A stretch of DNA of 41,049 bases from Actinomadura sp. BRA 177 (lineage in GTDB: Bacteria > Actinomycetota > Actinomycetes > Streptosporangiales > Streptosporangiaceae), in the NCBI RefSeq assembly GCF_013372625.1, contig NZ_JABXFD010000245.1, positions 1 to 41,049 of the forward strand, written 5' to 3'. The notes under the pieces were generated by a model. That model was not told the DNA's origin, did no database searches, and worked only from the letters and a program-made list of their open reading frames with translations. The position numbers and the translations under genes were made by a program. Positions 17,553 through 25,778 of the stretch are shown piece by piece (the first letter of the stretch is position 1; each line of letters opens with the position of its first letter).

Positions 17553-18643
17553 GCGGGGCACCGGCGGGCAGGCCGAGCGCTCTCGCGGTGTCGGCGCCAC
17601 GGGCCGGCGGTGACTTCGTCGACTGCTCGCGCAACGAGTTCCTCTTCCCTCACCCAGTGCTGGCGGCGGGCCTCAGTCCGCGCCTGCGGGCCGACCAGAT
17701 CTGCGGCTACCGGACCGAGTCCGCGCTCCTGGGAGGGCTCGCCGGCCACCTGGGTCTGGATCCGGATCTCCTGCGCCTGTACAACGGAGCAGAGCACGCG
17801 CTGCACGATGCGTTCGCCGGTGTGGCGCGGATGCCGGACGCGACGCTCCTGATGCCCACCCCGAGTTGGGAGTACTACGGGGTGCTCGCAGCACAGGCCG
17901 GCGTGCGCACCAGGACCTACCGGTATCGCGTCATGGGGAACGAATACGCGCTGGACCTGGACGCCCTGATGGGCGACATCGTGCGTACGCCCCGTCCGGT
18001 CGTCCTGCTCGCCTCGCCGTCCAATCCGCTGGGCAGCGAGGTGGCGAACCCGGTCCACCGGCAGATCGCCGAGGAGCTCGCGCGCAGGGGCGGTTACCTG
18101 ATCACCGACCAGACCTATGACGGGTATTCCGCCGGCCGGCCCCGGCCGCTGGCCACCAGGCTCGGTGACCTGCCGAACTGCCTGGTCGTCCGCTCGCTGT
18201 CGAAGTACTACGGCATTCCGGCGCTGCGCGTCGGCTTCACCGCCGCCGACCCGGCCGTGCACCGCGCCTTCCGCATGCACGGACGCTATCTGGGCTTCAA
18301 CGCATTCGCCGAGTCCTTCGCGTTGGAGTGCCTCGGCCTCCACCCGGCGTTCGCCGACACGGCCGCCGAGATCGTCGAGCTGCGCGAGACGCTCTCCCGG
18401 CGCCTCGCGGCGTTCGACGGGCTCACGGTCTACGCATCCGAGGCGAATTTCATCCTGGTCCGGGTCCGCGAAAGGGGATACGCACAGTGGCTCCTGCAGC
18501 GGGGGATCATGGTGCGGGCCTTCCCCTCAGGGCCGCTGGACGACTGCGTCCGGATCACCATCCCGCCCGAGCCGGTGGTGGCGCGGATCCTGGAGGCGAC
18601 CGAGGAGTTCTTCGCCACCGGGCCTGGATCGGGGGGACAGTGA
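17549..18643 (+). CDS. PLP-dependent aminotransferase, HisC/CobD-like (fold type I)
   Basis: The protein has 364 residues from ATG 17549, overlapping the kinase stop as ATGA. Class I/II aminotransferase landmarks are a substrate-loop start (RNEFLFPHP), LYNGAEHALHDAF near the PLP phosphate site, LLASPSNPLGSEV, ITDQTYDGYSA (the Asp binding the PLP nitrogen), VVRSLSKYYGIPALRVGF (Schiff-base Lys about 219) and the C-terminal VRAFPSGPLDDCVRITIP, which corresponds to the HisC Arg region. Such enzymes transaminate histidinol-phosphate-like substrates or decarboxylate threonine phosphate (CobD). The kinase and phosphatase in the same operon fit a phosphorylated substrate. Whether it transaminates or decarboxylates cannot be told from sequence alone. 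Confidence 0.88.
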   Translation: MSGAPAGRPSALAVSAPRAGGDFVDCSRNEFLFPHPVLAAGLSPRLRADQICGYRTESALLGGLAGHLGLDPDLLRLYNGAEHALHDAFAGVARMPDATLLMPTPSWEYYGVLAAQAGVRTRTYRYRVMGNEYALDLDALMGDIVRTPRPVVLLASPSNPLGSEVANPVHRQIAEELARRGGYLITDQTYDGYSAGRPRPLATRLGDLPNCLVVRSLSKYYGIPALRVGFTAADPAVHRAFRMHGRYLGFNAFAESFALECLGLHPAFADTAAEIVELRETLSRRLAAFDGLTVYASEANFILVRVRERGYAQWLLQRGIMVRAFPSGPLDDCVRITIPPEPVVARILEATEEFFATGPGSGGQ

Positions 18644-19356
18644 CCGCGCGCTGGACCCGTTCAGCCGATGTGGTAGTCGTCGGTCTCGGCATGTCGGCGG
18701 GACCGGTCCTGGACGCGGTCCTGAACGGCGGGCACGGCACGGTGGAGGTCATCGACCGGGGCGAGCTTGGCCCTCGGTGGCCCGACCACCACCTCGGCGA
18801 ACACCTGGCCGGAAAATCCGGCCTGAGCGTCCCCGCCGACGAGGACTGGGTCGAGATGCGCGGTGGCTCTGGGCAGGTGACGCGAATCAGCAAGTGGTGG
18901 GCGGCGCGCTGGGCGGGTGGCGGCGCCTGGCTCTGGTATGGGCAGCTGTCTCGTTTCCGTGAAAGTGATCTGGCCATGCCGGGCAGGCTGACCGGGGTAC
19001 CCGGACACCAAGCCAGGGAATGGCCCATTTGCTTCACGGAGCTGACCGAGCACTACCGCGCGGTGGAGAGCGTGCTGCTTCCTTACGGCCATCCCTACGG
19101 GATGAGCGACGATCTGTACTCCCGTGTGGAATGCGCTGCCTATGCCAGGCGACCGCGCGCCAGCGCCTTCGAACAACAGGTCATCGACCGGCTCGCCGCC
19201 GACGGTTTGCGTCCCTACGTGGGCCAGACCGCGCTCGGGGGGCGAGCGTGGGACAAGCGGCCTACTTCACCCACCGCGGCCGCTCCCGACGACGACGGCC
19301 TCCGGCCGCCTCTGCGCACAAGGCGGACCTGGTCGGCCTGCGTCCAGCAGCGGTAG
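18640..19356 (+). pseudogene. GMC-like FAD-dependent oxidoreductase, C-terminally truncated
   Basis: The GTG start at 18640 overlaps the aminotransferase stop (GTGA). The N-terminus shows the FAD dinucleotide motif VVVVGLGMSAGPVLDAVL, then KWWAARWAGGGAWLWYG and WPICFTELTEHYRAVESVLL, typical of GMC-type alcohol oxidoreductases of about 500 residues. Recognisable similarity ends near residue 210 (YVGQTALGGRAWDKRP, about 19263). The remaining frame runs into antisense sequence of a helicase gene and stops at 19356 after 238 codons. The substrate-binding half and the C-terminal His/Asn active site are missing, so the product is probably inactive. It would have oxidised an alcohol to a carbonyl, a natural step before the aminotransferase. 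Confidence 0.8.
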
Positions 19357-20387
19357 ACGGTGCCGGGGGCCTCGCGTCCGGCGCGGCCGGCGCGCTGCTC
19401 TGCGGTGGCGCGGGACGCGCGGACGGTGGTGAGCGACCCGAGGCCGCGGGCGTGGTCAGTGCGGGGTTCGCGGGCGAGGCCGGAGTCGACGACCGCGCGG
19501 ACGCCGGGCACGGTCAGGCTCGACTCGGCGACCGACGTGGCGAGGACGACCCGGCGGTGCGGGGAGGGCGCGAGCACCTCGTCCTGCACGGCGCGGGGCG
19601 CTTGGCCGTGGATCTGCAGGACGTCGGCGTGCAGGTCGCCGAGGAGGCCGGCGACGCGGGCGATCTCGCCGACGCCCGGCAGGAAGCAGAGGACGTCGCC
19701 GTCGCGTTCGGCCACGGCGCGGCGGACGGTCGCGGCGACGTGCGCGAGGAACGCCGGGTCGACGCGCAGGCCGTGCGGCGGCGGGACGGGACGGTCCGGC
19801 GGCGCCCAGATCGTCTCGACCGGGTGCAGCGCCGCCTCGGTCTCCACGACGGGCGCGTCGCCGAGGAGGCGCGCCCAGGGGCCGGTGTCGGCGGTGGCGG
19901 ACGCGGCGACCAGGCGCAGGTCGGGGCGGAGCGCGGCGCGGACGTCCAGCAGGAACGCCAGCGCGGTGTCGGCGTCCAGGTGCCGCTCGTGGCATTCGTC
20001 CAGGATCACCGTGCCGACGTCGGCCAGTTCGGGGTCGGATTGCAGCCGCTGCAGGACGACTCCGGTGGTGACGACGTCCACGCGGGTGCCGGGACGGTTC
20101 TCTCCCCGGACGGTGACGCCGATCCGGCCGCCGACGCGTTCGTCGAGGAGCCACGCCATCCGGCGGGCGGCGGCGCGGGCGGCGAGCCGGCGGGGCTCCA
20201 GGACGAGGATCTTCCCGGCGGCGGGCCGGCCGCCGAGGGCGAGCCCGGCGAGGGCGAGCGGGACGAGGGTGGTCTTGCCGGTGCCCGGCGGCGCCGCCAG
20301 CACCGCCGCGCCGGCACCGTCCAGGGCCGCGCGCAGCGCGGGGACGGCATGGCGGACGGGCAGGTTCTCGGCGGCGCTGAGGTGCAT
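19215..20387 (-). pseudogene. hrpB: ATP-dependent helicase HrpB, N-terminal half only
   Basis: Start at 20387 (ATG, with TGGGG upstream). The DEAH-family helicase core is intact: motif I APPGTGKTT (Lys 38), Ia LEPRRLAARAAARRMA, II ILDECHERHLDAD, III ASATAD, IV CFLPGVGEI, V LATSVAESSLTVPGVRAVVDSG and VI RATAEQRAGRAGREAPGTVY. Intact HrpB proteins are about 800 residues; here similarity stops at residue about 355 and the frame drifts to a stop at 19215 after 390 codons. The HA2-like and HrpB-specific C-terminal domains are absent. RecA1 and most of RecA2 remain, but normal function is doubtful. The break matches the GMC truncation from the other side. Confidence 0.85.
19265..19323. other. Recombination (or assembly) junction truncating two genes
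   Basis: The plus-strand GMC oxidoreductase loses similarity after about 19263, and the minus-strand HrpB helicase reading leftwards loses similarity after QADQVRL at about 19323. Both genes lack their 3' halves at the same place, so the two flanks were not originally adjacent. A NotI-like GCGGCCGC lies inside the gap. No insertion sequence, tRNA or clear direct repeat is visible here. Confidence 0.75.
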
Positions 20388-20674
20388 CGCCCCAGTCTGC
20401 CGCGCCGTCCCGCCGCATCGAAATCCATTGCAATGAAAAAGGCTCTGTTTGTTGCGATGGAAGTTGCATCGAGTCTTTCATGCATTCACCCGGGAACTTT
20501 CCTGATTCTTCCCCCGAACCGGCGCCGCCAACCATGGTGAAAGAGCAGGTGAGCAATGATTCCATGCCCAGAAGTGACTTGGAAGTTTGATTTAAGTCAC
20601 CCTTGAAACTGTAGCGGCAATCCCTTGCCTGTCCCCATAATGATGGCGTCATCGCAGGTGCTGGGAGGTTCGGC
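20388..20674. promoter_or_regulatory. Intergenic region between divergent hrpB' and the NERD gene
   Basis: This 287-base stretch is clearly less GC-rich than its surroundings, with runs such as ATTGCAATGAAAAAGG and TTTGATTTAAG, as expected for divergent promoters. CATAAT at 20636-20641 is a candidate -10 for the NERD gene, but no good -35 lies 16-18 bases upstream. GGGAGG at 20663-20668 is a strong ribosome binding site six bases before ATG 20675. CGATG and CATCG form a short inverted pair near 20454-20470. Confidence 0.45.
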
Positions 20675-21439
20675 ATGTTCGGCAGCTCCATCTACCTCAG
20701 GGACAGGGCCGCGTTCACCGGCGGCTCGCCTCAGGCGGTGTACGAGGAGCTATGGCAGCGTGGCCGAAAAGGGAGATTGCGGACCCGCGCTTTTATCGCC
20801 ACGGCGACGCTCATACTGTGCGGGCTGCTCGTCAACGCCGTTTTCGGAATCATGATGGGCGTTGCGGTGGCGGCCGCCGACGTTTTCGTCCATTGGCGCG
20901 TCTACCACTCGTCGCGGGTCTGGCGGCTCGGGCTGCGCGGCGAGGACCGCACGAGCCGGGTGCTGCGCCACACGCTGGAGCGGCGCGGGCACCGGGTGCT
21001 GCACGCGCGGACGGTCCCCGGCCACGGCTCCGCCGACGAGATCGTGATCGGGCCGGGCGGGGTGTGGCTGGTCCACAACGAGGCGTGGCATCCCGACGCG
21101 GAGATCTCCCACCACGGCGGCAAGCTGTTCATCGACGGCCGCACGCAGTCCAAGCTGGTGGGGGCGCTGACCGCGCGGGCCGAGGCCGCGGCGCTGGAGA
21201 TCTCCCGCGTCGCCGAGGTGCCGGTGCGGGTCACGCCGGTGCTGGCCGTGCACGGCGGGCAACTCGTCCGGACGCCGTTCGCCGCGGACGGCATCGTCTT
21301 CGCGCCGCCGCTCAAGCTCGTCCGCTGGATGCGCCGCAACCCGACCGCCGACCTGTCGCCGGACGAGGTGGAGGCCGTCACGCGGGCCGCCGTGCACGCC
21401 CTCCCGATCGGCGGCCGGTCACTGTCCGCGGCGGCATGA
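20675..21439 (+). CDS. NERD-domain membrane-associated protein
   Basis: The protein has 254 residues. One or two hydrophobic helices lie at residues about 40-67 (FIATATLILCGLLVNAVFGI, then MMGVAVAAADVFV). A nuclease-related (NERD) domain follows: GEDRTSRVLRHTLERRGHRV, HARTVPGHGSADEIVIGPGG and VWLVHNEAWHPDAEI. NERD domains share the restriction-endonuclease-like fold; the usual catalytic pattern (Asp in HVVIGPxG, then E/D-x-K) is only partly kept, with Asp in ADEIVIGPGG but no obvious downstream ExK. The start is fixed by GGGAGG at a spacing of six. Function in actinobacteria is unknown, possibly DNA processing at the membrane. Confidence 0.8.
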   Translation: MFGSSIYLRDRAAFTGGSPQAVYEELWQRGRKGRLRTRAFIATATLILCGLLVNAVFGIMMGVAVAAADVFVHWRVYHSSRVWRLGLRGEDRTSRVLRHTLERRGHRVLHARTVPGHGSADEIVIGPGGVWLVHNEAWHPDAEISHHGGKLFIDGRTQSKLVGALTARAEAAALEISRVAEVPVRVTPVLAVHGGQLVRTPFAADGIVFAPPLKLVRWMRRNPTADLSPDEVEAVTRAAVHALPIGGRSLSAAA

Positions 21440-21465
21440 CCATGAGACACCTGTGGCCGGAGGGC

Positions 21466-22005
21466 TCACTCGCCGCCGCTCACAGGGCGCCCACCGCCCG
21501 CGAGGGTCCCGCCGGCCGCGCGGGCGGTGCGGCGCAGCCACAGCAGCCCCACGACCGGCAGCACCAGCGGGATGAAGCCGTAGCCCCGCCCGTACATGGA
21601 CCAGACGGTCTCGTCGGGGAACGCCGCGGAGTCGGCGACGCTGAGCGTGCCCACGATCAGCACCCCCGCCAGCTCGATGGAACAGGCCGCGACGGCGACC
21701 CGGAACGACGTCCGGCCGCCGCGGGCCAGCGCGACCGTCGCCAGGACGTAGACGGCCGCGGCGAACGCCGACAGGACGTAGGCCAGCGGCGCCTCGGAGT
21801 ACTTGGTGGCGATCTGCACCGCCGCCCGCGCACCGGCCGCGAGCGCGAAGATCGCATAGACGGCGACCAGCAGCCGTCCCGGACCCGTCGCGGTGCTGGG
21901 GCGGGTCCCGCCGCCCGTGCGGGCGACGCCGCCAGCGCGGGCGTCGTCGCCCGCGCGGGCCTCGGCCCCGACGTTCTCGGACGGGACGCTCTCGGGCTCA
22001 GACAC
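21466..22005 (-). CDS. Small integral membrane protein (four predicted helices)
   Basis: The protein has 179 residues. A charged, disordered Ala/Gly-rich N-terminus of about 42 residues precedes four hydrophobic segments: LLVAVYAIFALAAGARAAV, AYVLSAFAAAVYVLATVALA, FRVAVAACSIELAGVLIVG and YGFIPLVLPVVGLLWL. It resembles conserved uncharacterised actinobacterial integral membrane proteins; no enzymatic motif was seen. The GTG start overlaps the stop of the upstream membrane gene by 8 bases, so the two are co-translated and may form a complex. Confidence 0.75.
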   Translation of the reverse strand: MSEPESVPSENVGAEARAGDDARAGGVARTGGGTRPSTATGPGRLLVAVYAIFALAAGARAAVQIATKYSEAPLAYVLSAFAAAVYVLATVALARGGRTSFRVAVAACSIELAGVLIVGTLSVADSAAFPDETVWSMYGRGYGFIPLVLPVVGLLWLRRTARAAGGTLAGGGRPVSGGE

Positions 22006-22363
22006 CGGTGCCGCTCCACAACTGGTTCATCCGGACGACCATGACGGCGACGGCCACCCCCGCGATGACGATCACGCCGGACCCCCACCGGGTGCGCTCC
22101 AGCAGCCCCCAGCCGGCGCCCGCGGCCGGGACGAGCAGCGAGCCGAGCAGGTAGCCGGCGAAGGTCGCGGTCGAGTCCGGCCCCCCGCCGCCCGACAGCT
22201 TGACGAACCCGACGACGACCTGCGCGACCAGCAGCGCCTCCAGGACGCCGAGCGCGATCAGCTGCCCGAGGTCCATCGCCCGGTTGCGCAGCGTCGCCAC
22301 CAGCGCGTAGGCGGCGGTCAGCAGCGCCGCCACGATGATCACGGTGCCCAGCACGTCCGTCAC
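21998..22363 (-). CDS. Small membrane protein, partner of the downstream membrane gene
   Basis: About 121 residues from GTG 22363 (the frame is open to 22402). Hydrophobic helices are TVIIVAALLTAAYALVATL, LIALGVLEALLVAQVVVGFV, FAGYLLGSLLVPAAGAGWGL and VIVIAGVAVAVMVVRM. This is a compact four-helix pattern with a small ERTRWGSG loop. The start is chosen because hydrophobic similarity begins right after it; no strong ribosome binding site is seen. It overlaps the following gene and is divergent from the histidine phosphatase gene. Function unknown. Confidence 0.7.
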   Translation of the reverse strand: MTDVLGTVIIVAALLTAAYALVATLRNRAMDLGQLIALGVLEALLVAQVVVGFVKLSGGGGPDSTATFAGYLLGSLLVPAAGAGWGLLERTRWGSGVIVIAGVAVAVMVVRMNQLWSGTGV

Positions 22364-22443
22364 GGCACCGAGAGTACTACCGCCTGTAGAGCACGGCGTC
22401 ACCGCGGCGCACCGGGGACCGGGTGCCGCGCGGGCATGGCAGC

Positions 22444-23175
22444 ATGGCGGGCGTGAGATCGCTGCAGTGGCTGAACCTGACCCGGCACGGTGAGAGCACC
22501 GGCAACCTCGCCTACCAGGCGGTGCACGGCACCGACGCCGAGGAGGCCGGCATCCCCGAGCGCGACGCCGACGTCCCGCTGTCGGACGCCGGCCGCGACC
22601 AGGCGGCGACGCTCGGCCTGTGGCTCGCCGCGCTGCCCAAGGAGGAGCGCCCGACGCACGTCATCGCCTCCCCCTACCTGCGCACCGTCGACACCGCGAG
22701 GATCGCGCTCGCGCAGACGTCCTACGCCGCCCCCGGCGACCCCGCCGGCCTGACGCTGCGGGTGGACGAGCGGCTCCGCGACCGCGAGCAGGGCGTCCTG
22801 CAGGGCCTCACCTGGGTCGGCGTCAAGCGCCGCTTCCCCGACGAGGCGGCCCGGCTGCACCAGCTCGGCAAGTTCTACTACCGTCCGCCCGGCGGGGAGT
22901 CGTGGGCCGACCTGGCGCTGCGGCTGCGCAGCTTCTACCGCGACCTGGAGGACGACGCCCCCGGCGGCCGCGTCCTCGTCGTCACCCACGACGCCATCGT
23001 CGTCATGACCCGCTACCTGGTCGAGGACCTCACCGAGAAGGACGTCATGGAGATCGAGCGCGAGCCGGTCGCCAACGCCTCCCTCACCCGCTGGCGCAGC
23101 GACGGCTCCGGCCTCCAGTCCGTCTGCTACAACGACTGCTCCCACCTCACCGACATCGGCGCCCCCGCCCCCTAA
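22444..23175 (+). CDS. Histidine phosphatase (phosphoglycerate mutase-like) family protein
   Basis: About 243 residues. The catalytic motif is LNLTRHGESTGNLAYQ (phospho-His in RHGE). PLSDAGRDQAATLGLWL, VIASPYLRTVDTARIAL and the second catalytic His in VLVVTHDAIVVMTRYLVE complete the branch-1 histidine phosphatase signature. Substrates range from phosphoglycerate to sugar phosphates or nucleotides and cannot be deduced. ATG 22444 is chosen; GTG 22453 just before RSLQWLNL is equally possible and ATG 22423 lies further upstream. Confidence 0.88.
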   Translation: MAGVRSLQWLNLTRHGESTGNLAYQAVHGTDAEEAGIPERDADVPLSDAGRDQAATLGLWLAALPKEERPTHVIASPYLRTVDTARIALAQTSYAAPGDPAGLTLRVDERLRDREQGVLQGLTWVGVKRRFPDEAARLHQLGKFYYRPPGGESWADLALRLRSFYRDLEDDAPGGRVLVVTHDAIVVMTRYLVEDLTEKDVMEIEREPVANASLTRWRSDGSGLQSVCYNDCSHLTDIGAPAP

Positions 23176-23218
23176 CACCTCGCCAGGCAGTACACCGGGT
23201 CGCGCGGTGGCGGTGCGT

Positions 23219-24637
23219 CTAAGGGTCGCCGCTGAGGAGGCGGTCGCTGCGGGAGGCGACGGTGGCGCGGCGCGGGTCGCCGGCCGGGAGGACGGTGCGG
23301 AGGCGTTCGAGGGCCTCCAGGTCGGTGCGGCCCGGCTCGGTCTGCGCGTAGGTCCACAGCGCGTCGGCGCCGCCCCGGTCGAGGGCCTGCCGCCGCACCC
23401 GCACCGCCAGCTCGTCGCGTTCGGCGCGGATCGCGGGCGCGTCCGAGCGGGGCAGCAGCTCGCCCCCGTACAGCCGCACGGCACCGGCGACGTCGCCCTC
23501 GTCCAGCAGCCGCCGGACGGTGAGGAAGTCGGCCTCGACCGCGCGGCCGAGCCGGTAGGGGCGGGCGCGGACGATGTCGCCGAGCTGCTGGCGGAGCCGG
23601 TGGATCTCGGGGCGGACGGTCGCGGGGCTGCCGTCGTCGCCGTACAGGTACAGCGCGAGGCGGTCGCCGCTCAGCCCGCGCGGGTGCAGCGCGAGCAGCG
23701 CGAGGATCTCGGCGTGCCGCAGCGTCAGGTCGGACCGCCGGCCGTCCAGCAGCGCGTGCGGCGGCCCGTCGCCGAGCAGCGACAGCGTCAGCAGCGGCCC
23801 GTCCGCCTCGCCGGCCCGCGGCGGCGCACTCGCCCGGCCGGTGGCCCGCAGCAGGAACGCCTCACCGAGCGGCTCGGCGACGGCGACGCGGCCGTCCGGC
23901 AGCGTGAGCGTCCCGCCGGGCTCGGGGACGGCGACCCGGCGGCCGCGCAGCCCCGCCGTGCCCGCCGCGAGGATCCGGCCGGGGGCGGTGACGAGCAGCC
24001 CCGCCCCGCCGAGCCCGCGCAGGTGCGGCAGGAGCCGCTCGCGCAGCCGCTCGTCCCGCGCCAGCATCTCGTTCTCCAGCCGCGCCTCGGCCAGCCGCGC
24101 GGCGGCGGCGACGAGCGCCACGGTCGCCGGATGCAGCGCCCGCACGGTCGCGCTGACGTCGATGCACCCGACGACCCGCGCCGAGTCGGGGTCGATGATC
24201 GGCGCGCCGGCGCACGACCAGCGGTGCAGGACGTGCGCGACGTGCTCGGCGGCGTAGACGTACTCGGGCCGGCCGGTGGCGAGGGCGGTGCCGATCCCGT
24301 TGGTGCCGACGGCGTCCTCCGACCAGCGGAACCCCTCGGTCAGCCCGATCGCGTCGGCGGCGCGGCGGGCGGCGGGCGGGCCCTGCGTCCACAGCACGTG
24401 CCCGGCCGCGTCGGTGATCACCATCAGGTGCTCGGTCTCGTCCGCGACCCGGCGCAGCAGCGCCTCCAGCATCGGCAGGTGCGGGCGCAGCGGATGGGCG
24501 CCGCGGGCGTCGGCGAGCGAGTCGCGGTCGAACGCCAGCGGGGCCGCCGCGACGGCCGCGTCGACGCCGGCGTCGCGGGAGCGCCGCCAGGATTCGGAGA
24601 TGGGCGGACGGACGGCCACCGGATCGTGCACCACCAT
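23219..24637 (-). CDS. GAF-domain transcriptional regulator with C-terminal winged helix
   Basis: The protein has 472 residues from ATG 24637, with GGGGGAAGGA upstream. The N-terminus matches AcoR/sigma54-activator-like sensors (ISESWRRSRDAGVD), followed by a GAF domain (LMVITDAAGHVLWTQG, SEDAVGTNGIGTALATGRPE, HRWSCAGAPIIDPDSARVVG). No AAA+ sigma54-interaction domain is present. Instead, residues about 320-470 hold a winged-helix/OmpR-like region (LTLRHAEILALLALHPRGLS, TVRPEIHRLRQQLGDIV). Related actinobacterial proteins often sit beside aldehyde or alcohol dehydrogenase genes, which are not visible here. The ligand is unknown. Its 3' end faces the histidine phosphatase gene with 43 bases between. 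Confidence 0.85.
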   Translation of the reverse strand: MVVHDPVAVRPPISESWRRSRDAGVDAAVAAAPLAFDRDSLADARGAHPLRPHLPMLEALLRRVADETEHLMVITDAAGHVLWTQGPPAARRAADAIGLTEGFRWSEDAVGTNGIGTALATGRPEYVYAAEHVAHVLHRWSCAGAPIIDPDSARVVGCIDVSATVRALHPATVALVAAAARLAEARLENEMLARDERLRERLLPHLRGLGGAGLLVTAPGRILAAGTAGLRGRRVAVPEPGGTLTLPDGRVAVAEPLGEAFLLRATGRASAPPRAGEADGPLLTLSLLGDGPPHALLDGRRSDLTLRHAEILALLALHPRGLSGDRLALYLYGDDGSPATVRPEIHRLRQQLGDIVRARPYRLGRAVEADFLTVRRLLDEGDVAGAVRLYGGELLPRSDAPAIRAERDELAVRVRRQALDRGGADALWTYAQTEPGRTDLEALERLRTVLPAGDPRRATVASRSDRLLSGDP

Positions 24638-24736
24638 CAGTCCTTCCCCCGGAGAGAACCTCGGCCCGTCTGAGGATCAGCCCATCGGCGGGTTCCGCGC
24701 AACCGATTCCACGGATCCCGCACGGCCGGATCAGGA

Positions 24737-24778
24737 CACGGTCCGTGATCGTCTGGTCGCAACGTGCATGCAACGTGC
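24737..24778. promoter_or_regulatory. Repeat cluster upstream of the GAF regulator gene
   Basis: An inverted pair, CACGG (24737-24741) and CCGTG (24743-24747), is followed by two exact direct copies of GCAACGTGC at 24759-24767 and 24770-24778, an 11-base period that places them on the same DNA face. They lie about 100-140 bases upstream of the regulator's start. This would suit a binding site for the regulator or another factor; no promoter hexamers were assigned. The rest of 24638-24931 shows no gene I can support. Confidence 0.35.
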
Positions 24779-24931
24779 GGACGCATACCGTGACGGCGGC
24801 TGGGAGACGAAGGGCCATCCTGTGGGTCCCGCCGTCCCGTTGCGCGTCCGGGGGGAATGCGCGCGGGGCGGCGGGCCGGCCCCCGATCGGGCGCAGGCGC
24901 TCCCGGCCTCATGGGGAGGACGAAACACCGC

Positions 24932-25102
24932 ATGCTCTGCCTGACCTGCCACCGTGTCCGCCCGGCGCTCAGCCAGGCCGACTACACCGCCGAACGCGCC
25001 TGGCTCATCGTGAGCCGCGGGCTCTGCACGTGCAGCCCGCCGCCGGCGGCGCGGACGCGGCGCCCGCCGGCCGTCCGAAAACACGCGCGATCGTCGAAAT
25101 AA
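24932..25102 (+). CDS. Possible small Cys-pair protein (56 residues)
   Basis: A short frame starts at ATG 24932, with GGGGAGGA about 11 bases upstream; ATG 24911 is an alternative. The product begins MLCLTCHRVRPALSQADY and includes a second pair, GLCTCS. Two spaced Cys pairs (CLTC and CTC) hint at a metal-binding knuckle. The C-terminus is basic (RTRRPPAVRKHARSSK). No homologue is recognised, and small frames in GC-rich DNA are often spurious. Confidence 0.35.
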   Translation: MLCLTCHRVRPALSQADYTAERAWLIVSRGLCTCSPPPAARTRRPPAVRKHARSSK

Positions 25103-25185
25103 ACATCTGGGTTCACAAAATGTTCATGGCCGGTTCGCCTACAGTTTAAGGAGGATCCCCACGACCGGCCCCTGGAGGGAGCGCC

Positions 25186-25749
25186 ATGACCGTGATCCCG
25201 GGTCTCGTCCGCCGCGCCGCCGCCGAGGCGGAGCGCCATCTGCGCGAGGGCATCGGCCTTCTCGTCAAGGTGGGACGAGATCTGGAACGGTCTGCGGAGC
25301 TGGGGCGGCTGCTCCCCGCCTACATCGAGCGCATGGCGATCCTGGAGCAGGCCGTCGAGGCGCAGGACGCCGAGCTGCGCACGATCCGCACCGAGCTCGA
25401 CTCGCTCGTCGGGCAGCTCAACGACCGGCTGCTGCCGCGCATCGACGAGCGGATGGACGACACCGAGCGCGACCTGGCCGCCGTCGCGACCAGCCTGATC
25501 TGCACCGGCCGCGACACGGCCGGCAACCGCACCCGGCTGGAGGCCGCCGAGCGGCGCATCGGCGACCTGCGCACCAAGGTCGCCCAGCTGGAGCAGCGGA
25601 CCGGGCTCTGGCGCGACCTGCAGTCGACCGTGGCGCGGTTCGGCGACGACCTCGACGCCATGCGCGCCCGGATGGCGCTGCGCGCCGCCGAGCCCCCGGC
25701 CGACGCCTCGCCCGCCCCGGTGCAGAACATCACCGACCGCCCGGCCTAG
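25186..25749 (+). CDS. Coiled-coil protein of unknown function
   Basis: The protein has 187 residues from ATG 25186, preceded by GGAGGGAG six bases upstream, a strong ribosome binding site. The sequence is almost wholly helical with heptad-like Leu/Ile/Val spacing: ERMAILEQAVEAQDAELRTI, LNDRLLPRIDERMDDTERDL and ERRIGDLRTKVAQLEQRTG. No membrane segment or catalytic motif is present. The upstream DNA is locally AT-rich (25095-25150) with TACAGT at 25140-25145 as a possible -10. It may be a structural or scaffolding coiled coil; the function is unknown. Confidence 0.75.
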   Translation: MTVIPGLVRRAAAEAERHLREGIGLLVKVGRDLERSAELGRLLPAYIERMAILEQAVEAQDAELRTIRTELDSLVGQLNDRLLPRIDERMDDTERDLAAVATSLICTGRDTAGNRTRLEAAERRIGDLRTKVAQLEQRTGLWRDLQSTVARFGDDLDAMRARMALRAAEPPADASPAPVQNITDRPA

Positions 25750-25778
25750 AGGCGGCGTGCGTCCCCGAGAATGGACGC

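Noticed and set aside
19020..20540. 506-codon plus-strand frame opposite hrpB
   Set aside because: The minus strand carries all helicase motifs; the plus-strand translation is low complexity.
23207..24673. 488-codon plus-strand frame opposite the GAF regulator
   Set aside because: Arg/Gln/Pro-rich with no domain; the opposite strand encodes a clear GAF and winged-helix protein.
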